Shown in pieces: positions 35,405-44,938 of a stretch of DNA of 64,000 bases; within the stretch, counting starts at the first letter, position 1; every line of letters begins with the position of its first letter. The notes under the pieces are model-generated. The model saw only the letters and a list, made by a program, of their open reading frames with translations, did not search any database and was not told the DNA's origin. Both the position numbers and the translations under genes were made by a program. This DNA is from an uncultured Aquimarina sp. (GTDB lineage: Bacteria > Bacteroidota > Bacteroidia > Flavobacteriales > Flavobacteriaceae). Where the stretch lies: NCBI GenBank assembly GCA_947503835.1, contig CANNFM010000002.1, positions 310,001 through 374,000 on the forward strand, in the 5' to 3' direction.

Positions 35405-35546
35405 CGTCAATTCGAGTGCTTCGACTTTAGGAGAAGTGTACTTCGACTGGCTCAGCAGAGCTATCGAGAATAGGATTATTGGTTAAAAAAACCTATTCTC
35501 GATACATTTTGTCTTCATTTCATTACGCAAAATACTCGAATTGACG
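35405..35546. repeat. Intergenic nested inverted repeat (element 2)
   Basis: Outer arms CGTCAATTCGAGT (35405-35417) and ACTCGAATTGACG (35534-35546) pair perfectly over 13 bp. Inner arms TATCGAGAATAGG (35462-35474) and CCTATTCTCGATA (35492-35504) also pair perfectly over 13 bp. The core at 35438-35467 matches the reversed core of element 1 (24581-24610) at 27 of 30 bases. It fills the gap between two minus-strand operons. The form resembles REP-like elements of Flavobacteriaceae. Confidence 0.85.
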
Positions 35547-35589
35547 CTTTTTTTGTAATGATTTTCCTAAATACACAACGGGTTCTTTA

Positions 35590-36567
35590 CTATTTTACTA
35601 CTCTTTTCAACCTACAAGCAAGTAAAAAAAGAGTTTTCCTATTCGCTATACTCATAAACAGCTTCTTTTTTTGATTCATGCTATTTGTTGATATAGGATA
35701 ATTTTTATTTCGTCTTAATGCTACTATAATTTCACCAATAAATTGCGTACTATATTTAAACCGAAAAAGACTGAACATAAGTCCGTACATAAAATTATCA
35801 ACCCAAGGTTTAAACGCCTTTTTTCTTCCCGGGTAATCTGGCTCATTAAGATCTAAAAAAAAATTAATGTTCTCAGTTACTTTTACTGTGTCTAGTGCTA
35901 ATTTTTCTAAATGATCCTTAGATCGTATATTACTAACCGAATTATCATTTACTACATAATTATAACCTACATCACTAATGGTAATCACTTTTTCTGAAAA
36001 ATAAAGAGATCTAAAACTAAAATCAAAATCTTCTGCTGTAATTACACTCGAATCAAAACCTATTTTATTTGAGGTTACAACATCTGCATGTATTACTTTA
36101 CAACATACCGAGTTACTATATATAGATGCATTGATTAGCTCTTCTGATGTTAAGGTTTTATCGCCATACTGAAGGATAGAAATCTCATTTCCTTCTGAAG
36201 TAACTCTTCGATACCCAAACAAAATCATTTCTGGAGTCTGGTTTACGAGAGTTTCATAAATCTTCGGAATAAATCCATGGTCTATATAATCGTCTGAATC
36301 AATAAACCAAATATACTGTCCTTCTGCTTTTTCTATGCCTACATTACGAGTATGCCCAACTCCGCGATTTTTATGTGTAAAAAGTTGTATGTTGTTATAC
36401 TCAGTTTTTAGTTTTTCTAATAGTTGAAAACTATTATCCGTTGAACCATCATCAACAACCACTAATTCAATATCCTTATACTTTTTTACTTGGTCTGCAA
36501 CAGAACGAATACATCTATCTATAAAAATTTCTGTATTGTAAACCGGTATAATTATACTTAATACCAT
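35590..36567 (-). CDS. GT2-family glycosyltransferase
   Basis: GT-A glycosyltransferase, 325 residues, with LSIIIPVYNTEIFIDRC, VVDDGSTDNS, GVGHTRNVGIEKA and the metal-binding WFIDSDDYID near 88-97. The C-terminal 90 residues are basic and helical, ending in LKRVVK, probably a membrane-contact region. It starts 2 bp after the GT4 gene ends, in the same operon as the GT4, methyltransferase, pyruvyl transferase, PP-loop and Wzx genes. Confidence 0.9.
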   Translation of the reverse strand: MVLSIIIPVYNTEIFIDRCIRSVADQVKKYKDIELVVVDDGSTDNSFQLLEKLKTEYNNIQLFTHKNRGVGHTRNVGIEKAEGQYIWFIDSDDYIDHGFIPKIYETLVNQTPEMILFGYRRVTSEGNEISILQYGDKTLTSEELINASIYSNSVCCKVIHADVVTSNKIGFDSSVITAEDFDFSFRSLYFSEKVITISDVGYNYVVNDNSVSNIRSKDHLEKLALDTVKVTENINFFLDLNEPDYPGRKKAFKPWVDNFMYGLMFSLFRFKYSTQFIGEIIVALRRNKNYPISTNSMNQKKKLFMSIANRKTLFLLACRLKRVVK

Positions 36568-36569
36568 AT

Positions 36570-37679
36570 TTAATCTTCTATTAGTGATTTAAATAGCATA
36601 TCCCATTGGGGTACAATGTTTTCAGGTAAATATCGTTTTACATTTTCTTTTGCTGCAGCTCCCATAGAAATCCTTTTTTCTTTGTCTTCAATCAACTCGA
36701 TCAACGATTGACCAAAGGCTTCTATATCTCCATTTTTAATCAAAATCCCATCTTCGTTATGCGAAATAATATCTGAAGGGCCATGAGGACAATCATAAGA
36801 GACAGAAGGAACTCCGCATGACATCGCTTCTATAATCACCATACCAAAACCTTCAAATCTTGAAGCTAAGACATGTATTGAAGCCTCTAAAAATTTATCT
36901 TTAATATTCTTTACCGGAGCACAAAACCGAACACTATCATCTACCTCTAATTCTCTCGATAATTTTTCAAAATCATGGTCAGGATTAGAAGCACCATATA
37001 TTTCTAAACTCCAATTAGGATGTTTTTTTATTACTTCTTTCCAGCTCAACAGCAATCGATCATACCCTTTTTGACCACATTGTTTTCCTACTGCGATAAT
37101 CTTTTTATTATCAAGCACTGCAGTTTCTTTTGGAAAAAACGATAAAGGGTTAGAAATTACTTTTATATTTTTTACGTCCCATTCTTTTAAATTACCATTA
37201 GTTAGAACCACAAATGCATCAAAACTCTTTGCTCCATAGTTCATTAGCATATACTTAATGGCAGTTATCATCTTTTTTTTGAAGCTTGGTTTCCAGACTT
37301 CTTCAGCGATTAACTTAGATACATGTCTTTCATAAATTATTGGGCACGATTTTCCTATAATTTTAGGAACGAAAAATCCTTTTATCCCATCATCACATAC
37401 ACATATAACATCTGGATTCACCTTATTTACGGTATCTCTAATTCCCTTCCTATACCCTCTAATATATCGAATAGGACTTCGTACTACATTCATATCGTGA
37501 AATATGATTTTAGAGCTAAAATCATAAAACAAAGAAGCGTCTCCTTGATTAAGGGTAAGGATATGAACCTCATAACCTAAAACATCTGCTAAATAACTAG
37601 CTTTTATAGATAGTACACGCTCTAGCCCTCCTGAGCCGGATACATTATTGGTTATATATAGTAGTCTTTTAGAATTCAA
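36570..37679 (-). CDS. GT4-family glycosyltransferase
   Basis: GT-B glycosyltransferase, 369 residues. It begins RLLYITNNVSGSGGLERVLS and has IIAVGKQCGQKGYDRLL, LEIYGASNPDHDFEK, and SRFEGFGMVIIEAMSCGVP followed by YDCPHGPSDIISH. This is close to the motif set of the GT4 at 34198-35313. The two may add related sugars. It lies in the minus-strand operon, 15 bp after the methyltransferase gene. Confidence 0.9.
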   Translation of the reverse strand: MNSKRLLYITNNVSGSGGLERVLSIKASYLADVLGYEVHILTLNQGDASLFYDFSSKIIFHDMNVVRSPIRYIRGYRKGIRDTVNKVNPDVICVCDDGIKGFFVPKIIGKSCPIIYERHVSKLIAEEVWKPSFKKKMITAIKYMLMNYGAKSFDAFVVLTNGNLKEWDVKNIKVISNPLSFFPKETAVLDNKKIIAVGKQCGQKGYDRLLLSWKEVIKKHPNWSLEIYGASNPDHDFEKLSRELEVDDSVRFCAPVKNIKDKFLEASIHVLASRFEGFGMVIIEAMSCGVPSVSYDCPHGPSDIISHNEDGILIKNGDIEAFGQSLIELIEDKEKRISMGAAAKENVKRYLPENIVPQWDMLFKSLIED

Positions 37680-37694
37680 AATCGTTGGTGCTGA

Positions 37695-38657
37695 TTAGTT
37701 CTTTTTTATTATAATATCCAGATACGGATAACAAAATCCTTTTGCTAAACCTTTATTACAACTTCTTAAAAATTTGGTATAACGAACTCCTTTAAGCCCA
37801 TATTTTAAAAAATGTGATTTTTCAAACTGAGCGAGGCTACTTATTACATTAATATCTTTTAGTGGCTGAATAGCAACTTCAAACTCATGATAACTCATAC
37901 CTCTTCCCCATCTTAAAAACTTGTTCATTTGATCATCATCCAATTCTCTATATAAATCCTTAAAATTATCTCGCTTAGAAAACTTAGAATAGTAAAAAGC
38001 CAGATCATCTGGAATCCAATCATAAAATGGTAATGCAGCGGTATGAGAATCAAAATACCATAATCTATTTGGTGTCTCTATAACCGTTAAAAAAGAGTCC
38101 TTTTTTAAGATCGTCCATGCTTGTTTTAGTGATTCTATTCTTTCACTTATAGTCATATGCTCTAGAGATGCATAAAAGATTACAAAATCAAATTGTTGAT
38201 CTTTAAAATGTTCTTCTATCTGGTTGGCATTAAGCTCTAAAAAATTAGCTTCCATATTTGCTAATTTTAATCTGTCTTCTGCCACTTTTAAAGCTCCGCC
38301 ATCGATATCTATTCCTGTTACTTTGGCCCCTTGTTCGGTTAAAGCCAATGTTGATATCCCAGTACCACAACCTATTTCTAAAATACTACACTCACTTAAT
38401 GGCTTCACTTTATCAAGCCATGGGATGATACGATTTCTATTGTAATTAAGCCGACCCATTAATTGCCCTTGAATAGCATCTTCATAGGCAGCCTTGGTTA
38501 ATTGTTTTTTGGTATCTCCTCTATCCAGATAGTTCTTTTCAATTGAAACGATTAACTTTTCTGTTTGATCGTTATTAAATTGAGTATGATTTTTGGTATA
38601 TCTTTTAGGAATCTTTAAAAAATATTTTTTAAGTGAGTTTAATATGAGTCGTTTCAT
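37695..38657 (-). CDS. Class I SAM-dependent methyltransferase
   Basis: A 320-residue methyltransferase. SAM-binding motif I is ILEIGCGTGISTLAL near 95-109, followed by VTGIDIDGG and the motif FDFVIFYASLEH (about 156-167). The C-terminal third is not standard for small methyltransferases and contains DDLAFYYSKFSKRD and YHEFEVAIQPL, a layout seen in capsule-locus methyltransferases. It sits in the glycan operon between a GT4 and the pyruvyl transferase, so sugar O-methylation is the best guess. The acceptor is unknown. Confidence 0.85.
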   Translation of the reverse strand: MKRLILNSLKKYFLKIPKRYTKNHTQFNNDQTEKLIVSIEKNYLDRGDTKKQLTKAAYEDAIQGQLMGRLNYNRNRIIPWLDKVKPLSECSILEIGCGTGISTLALTEQGAKVTGIDIDGGALKVAEDRLKLANMEANFLELNANQIEEHFKDQQFDFVIFYASLEHMTISERIESLKQAWTILKKDSFLTVIETPNRLWYFDSHTAALPFYDWIPDDLAFYYSKFSKRDNFKDLYRELDDDQMNKFLRWGRGMSYHEFEVAIQPLKDINVISSLAQFEKSHFLKYGLKGVRYTKFLRSCNKGLAKGFCYPYLDIIIKKN

Positions 38658-38697
38658 AAAAGATGTTTTTTGTCATTTATTGTGAAAAATTCCGTTT

Positions 38698-39663
38698 TTA
38701 GCGAATAAAGTCTTTACATTTTTCTTTTAAAGGTTCTGCCAATTTGTGATGAAGCCCAAGGTTAGTCACCATAGTATCCAGCGTTATTTTTCCCGGAAGA
38801 TCAAAATTGGTTGTATAACTACCATTATCTGCAACATCTATTCGATTAAATAATTCTAAAATCCCATCAAAACGGCATGTATCAACAAAAGTATTGAAGG
38901 CATTAAGAAAAATAACCGGAGTACCCATTGCCAAACATGGCAATGCACAATGAATCCGAGATGTTATGACTAATTTAGCTTTAGCATATTTCTTTAAACA
39001 GTCTTCTGCATAGGCAAACTTTTCTTCTTCAGTATGAATTCCTGATGGTAATACTTGAGTAACGTAATTCGCTTTCTCTAGCACTTCTTTAGATACCACT
39101 TTTTTTAGGTGTTTCTGCAGTTTGTTTAATTGAAACGCATCTCCTTTTAAGATCCCTCTAATTAAACTTTTGTATGAAAAGAACAGTTTTTCTGTGTTTG
39201 GATAATTATAAAAAGGATCTACAATATAGATTTCATCGTTACGCTCGCTATCATCAACCTTGTAGTTATCAAGAGTTAACGTAAGACACCCAGTAAAATA
39301 GGCTTCGATTCCTTTTTCTTGCAATATTTGGGCTGTATACTTATCTCTACAACCAATGGGTTGGTGTTTTTTAAGATAATCTATTCCTTTTGGTGTTAAC
39401 ATAAAAGGTGCCGCAGTAGAGTTCATGTGAAATGACACAAAAAGCGGATCAATCTTATCAGAAGGCACCCAGTTATGAATATTATGAGTAAACCATCCAT
39501 TCATGATCAATTGTGCCTGATCACCTGTATAATCTCCTAATTCTTCACGATTTAAGAGTTCATCAACTTTTGGTAAAAATTGTTTGGCACCCAAACTTTG
39601 AACATAGTCTCCTACGTTGTAACTTTTTTTACCTTCTTCATAAGTCAATAGGCCGTGCTTCAT
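38698..39663 (-). CDS. Polysaccharide pyruvyl transferase family protein
   Basis: A 321-residue protein of the pyruvyl transferase (CsaB/WcaK-like) family, which adds a pyruvate ketal from phosphoenolpyruvate to sugars. It starts KHGLLTYEEGKKSYNVGDYVQSLGA, with the NxGDxxQ pattern of the family. It has GCRDKYTAQIL near 100-110, where the family often has a GxRD motif, and LVITSRIHCALPCLAMGTPVIFL near 230-250, split here across several conserved positions, with the family SRxH motif. It lies 13 bp after the PP-loop gene in the same operon. The pyruvate would add negative charge to the glycan. Confidence 0.87.
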   Translation of the reverse strand: MKHGLLTYEEGKKSYNVGDYVQSLGAKQFLPKVDELLNREELGDYTGDQAQLIMNGWFTHNIHNWVPSDKIDPLFVSFHMNSTAAPFMLTPKGIDYLKKHQPIGCRDKYTAQILQEKGIEAYFTGCLTLTLDNYKVDDSERNDEIYIVDPFYNYPNTEKLFFSYKSLIRGILKGDAFQLNKLQKHLKKVVSKEVLEKANYVTQVLPSGIHTEEEKFAYAEDCLKKYAKAKLVITSRIHCALPCLAMGTPVIFLNAFNTFVDTCRFDGILELFNRIDVADNGSYTTNFDLPGKITLDTMVTNLGLHHKLAEPLKEKCKDFIR

Positions 39664-39676
39664 ATTATATTTTTTT

Positions 39677-40948
39677 TTAATATCTAATTTTTCTATACAA
39701 TTCTCTTAACCAAGGGAATTTATTTCTTATTATAAATCTAAGTTTTTGTTTTGTTTTTCTGCTTCCGGATTTTTGATTAACGATCCGATCCAGGTCTAAC
39801 GTCATAAACTTTTCAATTTCTTTTTGTTCTCTATCTTTATCTTGCAACACAAAAAACTCGATCACCTCTGAAGCTTTTATTTGCAAGCATTTCCATTCAT
39901 ATTTTAACCCTTCGGTCATAGCACTATTAGGGCCAAAGTTTTTAAATATTAATTCATACAAGTTATCAGGAACCGTGAAACCAAAATCATTAGGGTTTGC
40001 ACCAGACAATATGAGTCCGAAAATAGTACGCTGGCATTTTGCACAAACATTACAGTTATACCCATCTCTATGTTCTGAATAACAAACTCTCAAGTTTATT
40101 AAAACATCATTTTGCCGTGAATATTCAAAAATGTTATCAATCTTATCGGTACGTCTTAGATGATAACCATCATGAACTACACTACTGTTAGCCCATTTCA
40201 TTTTTTCGTCTATATTCGGACTAGAACCCCAGCCAAAATCTATCTCTTCGGTATTAGACGATCCGATAAATATTTTACTTATGTTGAAATGATATCCTAA
40301 CGGTGCTATGACCCCGATGAGTGCCATACCATGCTGAATCTTACCCCACCATCCTAAGTCTACTAATAATTCTACCTGATAGGTATAAAAATCTCTAACG
40401 TTGGTTTCGATGTAGAATAATTTATTAGTATTCACAATTTTTTCTTCTTCATTATAGCGCACAAAATCACCCCAACGTTTGGTATCGGTAATTTCGACAT
40501 CTGCTCCATGAATAGAAACCAGATATGGATTTAATTCATAATTTCTGGTATATGATTCGAACGAGTCTAATCCTCCACTAAATAAAAGGCACGTTTCTTC
40601 GCCTTCAATTTTATTTTGGATTAATTTTTCTGCTTTTAAGCTTCCTTTGAATTTTTTTTCAGGATGATATGTATTAAACTCCTCTTTTAGACTTAGTAAT
40701 GAATGATAAAAGGTTTCATCAACTTCTGGCACATAGACATCAAACCCTACGAACCAGGCTATAGGCATTATATTAGATAAAAACGGAATGACTGCTATGC
40801 TGTCTGGTACTTTACTTACATCTACTCCGTATTTAACATAGTAAGGTTGGTTACTATCAAAAAACTTCTGAGTTTGATGATCCACAGAATAATCATAATT
40901 GATTTTCTTACCCTCTTCTGTATATGTTACTTCCTGAAGTTTCACCAT
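39677..40948 (-). CDS. QueC-like PP-loop ATP pyrophosphatase in a glycan operon
   Basis: A 423-residue protein of unknown function. It has an ATP pyrophosphatase PP-loop, LLFSGGLDSF (SGGLDS at 124-129). Near residues 289-305 there is a four-cysteine cluster C-x9-C-x2-C-x2-C in CYSEHRDGYNCNVCAKCQR. QueC, the 7-cyano-7-deazaguanine synthase, has almost the same layout of PP-loop and zinc cysteines, but it is about half as long. The 120 residues before the PP-loop and 115 after the zinc site are extra. The gene lies between Wzx and pyruvyl transferase genes with gaps of 10 and 13 bp, so it belongs to glycan synthesis. An adenylation-dependent amidation or nitrile-type step on a uronic acid is conceivable; that is inference. 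Confidence 0.7.
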   Translation of the reverse strand: MVKLQEVTYTEEGKKINYDYSVDHQTQKFFDSNQPYYVKYGVDVSKVPDSIAVIPFLSNIMPIAWFVGFDVYVPEVDETFYHSLLSLKEEFNTYHPEKKFKGSLKAEKLIQNKIEGEETCLLFSGGLDSFESYTRNYELNPYLVSIHGADVEITDTKRWGDFVRYNEEEKIVNTNKLFYIETNVRDFYTYQVELLVDLGWWGKIQHGMALIGVIAPLGYHFNISKIFIGSSNTEEIDFGWGSSPNIDEKMKWANSSVVHDGYHLRRTDKIDNIFEYSRQNDVLINLRVCYSEHRDGYNCNVCAKCQRTIFGLILSGANPNDFGFTVPDNLYELIFKNFGPNSAMTEGLKYEWKCLQIKASEVIEFFVLQDKDREQKEIEKFMTLDLDRIVNQKSGSRKTKQKLRFIIRNKFPWLRELYRKIRY

Positions 40949-40958
40949 TTCTTATCGA

Positions 40959-42479
40959 TTACTTTCGTTTCAATACCGCAGCTATAGGTTTAGTAAATAA
41001 TTCTTTTTCATAGTCCAACATTCCCATAAAATACATCAGAATGGCAAAAACTATGGTATATGTACTTCCTTTTAAAACAAAATTTAACCATCCATCTCCT
41101 GGTATATAATTAATTGCATATCCTATTGCCAGTAGAATGATTACTGTTATAAGTGTTTTATTTCCCAGTTCTTTAAAAAACCTCAAAATATTAAGTTTAA
41201 TCACCCGGTGGTAATAAAAATTCATTACATTTTGAACAATTACCCAACCCACAACTGATCCTAACATCATACCCACGGCACCATACGGTTTGGCCAAAAA
41301 TGCTCCTAATATGGTTCCTAAAATCAAAAACACCAGGTAAAGAATTGCTTTGAAAGCCAATTTATTTTTTGCCTCTAATACAGAGTTTCCAAAACCTTGC
41401 ACAAGTGGTAAAGTGTATGCCCCCATTATTGCCAGAGCAATAATCCATGATTCATAACTCCCTTCGTAACCCAATGATCCTCCTACCCATAAAAAAACGA
41501 ACTGTTTTCCGTATAAGATAAATGCAGTCAAAATGTACATTAACACAATAAAAGACAATCTTCCTATTTTGATCATCATATCGGTAAGTTGTTCTCCAGT
41601 TGCATTCCCTACAGACATTTGTGTTGCTTTAGGTAGAAAAACACTTGATATTGCAGTAGAAAAAGCACCATAATATGTACCTAGCGTTATACCGATACCG
41701 TATACGGTTAGTACTGCCGGGGCACTCATTCTTCCTAAAACCCAATGTCCGACCTTCCATTGAAAAACGCCTACCAAGGCAAAAACAAATATCCAAACAG
41801 AGTATTTAAGTATTTCTTTGATAAATTTTTTCTGAAAACTGTGAAGCTTGAATCGTACTTTCAATTTTTTGAAGACATAATACCCGGTTATTGCAACTAC
41901 AAAAACATTAAAGACGGTATCTATTACTACTAAAGCAACAGCTTTGCCTCCAAGAAGAAGAATGCCTACAACGGTAAGAGACCGTAATACATACCGTATA
42001 ATATTTAAAGTTTTAGGAAATACAAATTGTTCATAACCCGAACAAATAGCAGTAAAGGCTCCACCAGGAAGTCTAAATGCAAGATTGGCTATTAAAATAA
42101 TGAATAACGTTTTTGCAAGCTGTACTTCTTGGGCATCTAATTTGGTAAAATACGAATCTATATGATAGTAAAATGAAATACCAACGATAAGTACCAATAC
42201 CGATATTATCGAATAAATCAACATGGTTGTTGCTAAAAAATTTTCTTCTCCTTTTCTATCTTTTTCTGCCCTGTATTTGGCAACAAAACGTACAATCGTA
42301 TTATTAAGTCCAAAATCCAGTAGGGAAATTGTACCTATTAATGCTCCTATGGTTATATATATACCGTACTCATCTTTACCCAAACTCTTAAGAATAAAAG
42401 GAGTTAAGACCAATCCAACTACATTAATCAGAATGATCGTAGTGTAGTTTAAAACTGCTCCTTTTTTTAATTGGCTCAA
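40959..42479 (-). CDS. Wzx-type oligosaccharide flippase (MATE/MOP superfamily)
   Basis: Integral membrane protein of 506 residues with about 12-14 hydrophobic helices. The N-terminus LKKGAVLNYTTIILINVVGL and the early motif LGKDEYGIYITIGALIG are typical of polysaccharide flippases. It should move the undecaprenyl-linked repeat unit to the periplasmic face. The gene begins the glycosyltransferase operon that runs down to 35590 and lies 42 bp downstream of the TviB-like gene. It is the only flippase in the window, despite two phosphoglycosyl transferases. Confidence 0.92.
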   Translation of the reverse strand: MSQLKKGAVLNYTTIILINVVGLVLTPFILKSLGKDEYGIYITIGALIGTISLLDFGLNNTIVRFVAKYRAEKDRKGEENFLATTMLIYSIISVLVLIVGISFYYHIDSYFTKLDAQEVQLAKTLFIILIANLAFRLPGGAFTAICSGYEQFVFPKTLNIIRYVLRSLTVVGILLLGGKAVALVVIDTVFNVFVVAITGYYVFKKLKVRFKLHSFQKKFIKEILKYSVWIFVFALVGVFQWKVGHWVLGRMSAPAVLTVYGIGITLGTYYGAFSTAISSVFLPKATQMSVGNATGEQLTDMMIKIGRLSFIVLMYILTAFILYGKQFVFLWVGGSLGYEGSYESWIIALAIMGAYTLPLVQGFGNSVLEAKNKLAFKAILYLVFLILGTILGAFLAKPYGAVGMMLGSVVGWVIVQNVMNFYYHRVIKLNILRFFKELGNKTLITVIILLAIGYAINYIPGDGWLNFVLKGSTYTIVFAILMYFMGMLDYEKELFTKPIAAVLKRK

Positions 42480-42521
42480 AGTGGTTGGTTTTTAGAGTTA
42501 TTTAAAGTCTTACAATTGAAA

Positions 42522-43802
42522 TTATAATCTTCCGTGTACTTGTTCTTTTAATATTCCTTTTACATCATACAAAACCCCATTGGGCATTAATAGAGAATTA
42601 AGATCAAGGTCTATATATTCTTTATGGGCTACAGTTAATACTACAGCATCATATTTATTATCTGGCAATTCTTGTAATGTGTCTATCTCATATTCGTGCA
42701 TTACTTCCTTAGGATTTGCCCAGGGATCATAGACGGTAACTTTTGTTCCAAAATCTGTTAGATGATGAATTACATCAACAGCTCTGGTATTACGCACATC
42801 GGGGCAATTTTCTTTAAATGTTATTCCTAATACTAAAACACTTGCTTCTTTAATTCGTATATCATGTTGTACCATTAGTTTAATAACTTGAGAGGCTACG
42901 TATTGCCCCATACTATCATTAAGTCTACGTCCTGCAAGTATAATTTCGGGATGATAGCCAAACTCCTGTGCACGTTGCGCCAGATAATATGGGTCAACTC
43001 CAATACAATGCCCACCCACAAGTCCAGGTTTAAATGGAAGGAAATTCCATTTGGTTCCTGCTGCTTTCAAAACATCATTAGTATCAATATCCATTAGATT
43101 AAAAATCTTAGCCAACTCATTGACAAAAGCGATGTTAATATCCCTTTGAGAGTTTTCGATTACTTTAGCGGCTTCGGCAACTTTTATGGTTGGTGCCAAA
43201 TGTGTTCCTGCCGTAATAACAGAGTTATATAATGCATCGACTTTTTTGCCTACCTCTGGAGTAGATCCAGCAGTAACCTTTAATATTTTTTCTACAGTAT
43301 GTTTTTTATCTCCTGGATTAATTCGTTCTGGTGAATATCCTGCAAAGAAATCTTCATTAAACGTTAACCCACTTATCTTTTCTAACACAGGTATACACTC
43401 TTCTTCTGTAGCACCAGGGTAAACCGTTGATTCATAAATAACGATATCTCCTTTTTTTAATACATTGCCAACCGTTTCGCTCGACTTATACAATGGAGTA
43501 AGATCTGGTTTATTATTTTTATCAACAGGAGTGGGTACAGTGATAACATAGTAATTACAATCTTGTATGTCTTCTATAGTATCAGAACAATATAACCCTT
43601 TGTCCATATTAGTACTATCACATAATACTGATTGTAATAATTCACTTTCTATCTCTAAAGTAGAATCAATACCAGAATGTAATTCTTTTATTCTTTTTTG
43701 ATTAATATCAAAACCAATTACAGGATACTTTGTCGCAAACAGTCTAGCTAAAGGCAATCCTACATATCCTAATCCAATAACCGCAATCTTAATATTATGC
43801 AT
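42522..43802 (-). CDS. TviB/WbpO-like UDP-N-acetylhexosamine 6-dehydrogenase
   Basis: NAD-dependent dehydrogenase of 426 residues that oxidises C6 of a UDP-N-acetylhexosamine to the uronic acid. The NAD-binding motif is IAVIGLGYVGLPLARLF (6-22). Also present are VPTPVDKNNKPDL (89-101), YESTVYPGATEE (123-134) and the catalytic Cys266 in GGHCIGVDPYY. Sequence style is closest to TviB/WbpO, whose substrate is UDP-GlcNAc or UDP-GalNAc, and not to UDP-glucose dehydrogenase. It lies 35 bp after the epimerase gene in the same direction, as in Vi and similar capsules. Together they would give UDP-GalNAcA. Confidence 0.92.
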   Translation of the reverse strand: MHNIKIAVIGLGYVGLPLARLFATKYPVIGFDINQKRIKELHSGIDSTLEIESELLQSVLCDSTNMDKGLYCSDTIEDIQDCNYYVITVPTPVDKNNKPDLTPLYKSSETVGNVLKKGDIVIYESTVYPGATEEECIPVLEKISGLTFNEDFFAGYSPERINPGDKKHTVEKILKVTAGSTPEVGKKVDALYNSVITAGTHLAPTIKVAEAAKVIENSQRDINIAFVNELAKIFNLMDIDTNDVLKAAGTKWNFLPFKPGLVGGHCIGVDPYYLAQRAQEFGYHPEIILAGRRLNDSMGQYVASQVIKLMVQHDIRIKEASVLVLGITFKENCPDVRNTRAVDVIHHLTDFGTKVTVYDPWANPKEVMHEYEIDTLQELPDNKYDAVVLTVAHKEYIDLDLNSLLMPNGVLYDVKGILKEQVHGRL

Positions 43803-43837
43803 GGTGGTCGTTTATTTATTTTCTATTGATTTTGAGA

Positions 43838-44836
43838 TTATTTTAGATTCTCCCAATACCATTTTACTGCTTCTTTTAATCCAGATTTTATATCAAATTC
43901 GGGAGTATACCCGAGTAACGTTTTGGCCTTATCAATCGACGCCAATGAATGTGGCACATCTCCTTTACGTTCGGGGCCATATTTAATCTCTACACTACCA
44001 ATAGCGTGATCAAACTGTGATAAGTTTTCTTTAAGCAACGTTGTCAATTCATTTAATGTAGTCCTCTCTCCGAAAGCAGTATTATATACTGTATTTAATG
44101 CTTCCGAATTATCTGTTACAATGGCCAAAAGATTCATTTGGATTACATTATCTATGTATGTAAAATCTCTAGAAAACAATCCATCTCCATTAATCACGGG
44201 AGACTCATGCTTCATAAATTGCATCACAAACTTAGGAATTACAGCTGCATATGCTCCTTCTGGATCTTGTTTCCTTCCGAATACATTAAAATAACGTAAA
44301 CCAATGGTATCAAAATCATATGTCTTTTTGAAATTATCGGCATACAATTCATTAACATATTTAGTGATTGCATAAGGAGATAAAGGTTTTCCTATTTTTT
44401 CTTCAATCTTAGGTAATGATTTAGAGTCACCATAGGTGGAAGAGCTTGCTGCATAAATGAATCGCTTTACTCCTGCGTCTCGCGAAGCAACTAACATATT
44501 AAGAAACCCTGTTACATTAACATCATTACTGGTTATAGGATCATTGATAGATCTTGGTACCGAACCCAAAGCGGCTTGGTGTAATACATAATCTACCGTA
44601 TTACATGCTTTTTTACAATCGTCCAGGCTTCTAATATCTCCTTCAATGAACATGAAATTTGGGTTTCCCAGTAGTTTGGAGAGGTTTTTTTTATGTCCTG
44701 TAGCAAAATTATCTAAAGCGACTACAGTACTACCTATTTCTATAAGCGCCTCGCAAAGATTAGACCCTATAAACCCAGCTGCGCCAGTCACAAGTATTTT
44801 AGAAGAACGAAGATGTTCTAGTTGTTTAGCATTCAT
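43838..44836 (-). CDS. TviC/WbpP-like UDP-N-acetylglucosamine 4-epimerase
   Basis: Extended SDR epimerase of 332 residues. The N-terminal extension NAKQLEHLRSS precedes the NAD motif VTGAAGFIGSN (16-26), as in WbpP/TviC. Catalytic residues are the Ser/Thr of ASSSTYGD (about 130-137) and Tyr155-Lys159 in SPYAITKY. NVFGRKQDPEGAYAAVIPKF is the typical family segment around residue 185-205. It interconverts UDP-GlcNAc and UDP-GalNAc (or their uronates), working with the TviB-like dehydrogenase. It is the first gene of the minus-strand block that runs on to Wzx and the glycosyltransferases. Confidence 0.92.
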   Translation of the reverse strand: MNAKQLEHLRSSKILVTGAAGFIGSNLCEALIEIGSTVVALDNFATGHKKNLSKLLGNPNFMFIEGDIRSLDDCKKACNTVDYVLHQAALGSVPRSINDPITSNDVNVTGFLNMLVASRDAGVKRFIYAASSSTYGDSKSLPKIEEKIGKPLSPYAITKYVNELYADNFKKTYDFDTIGLRYFNVFGRKQDPEGAYAAVIPKFVMQFMKHESPVINGDGLFSRDFTYIDNVIQMNLLAIVTDNSEALNTVYNTAFGERTTLNELTTLLKENLSQFDHAIGSVEIKYGPERKGDVPHSLASIDKAKTLLGYTPEFDIKSGLKEAVKWYWENLK

Positions 44837-44938
44837 GAATTGTTTTTTAACTCCCTGTTTTTTAATCCCAAAGCCTATGATATTATCATAGACTGCGCGA
44901 AATTAAGATTTACTTATAGAACATACAACATATGTTAA

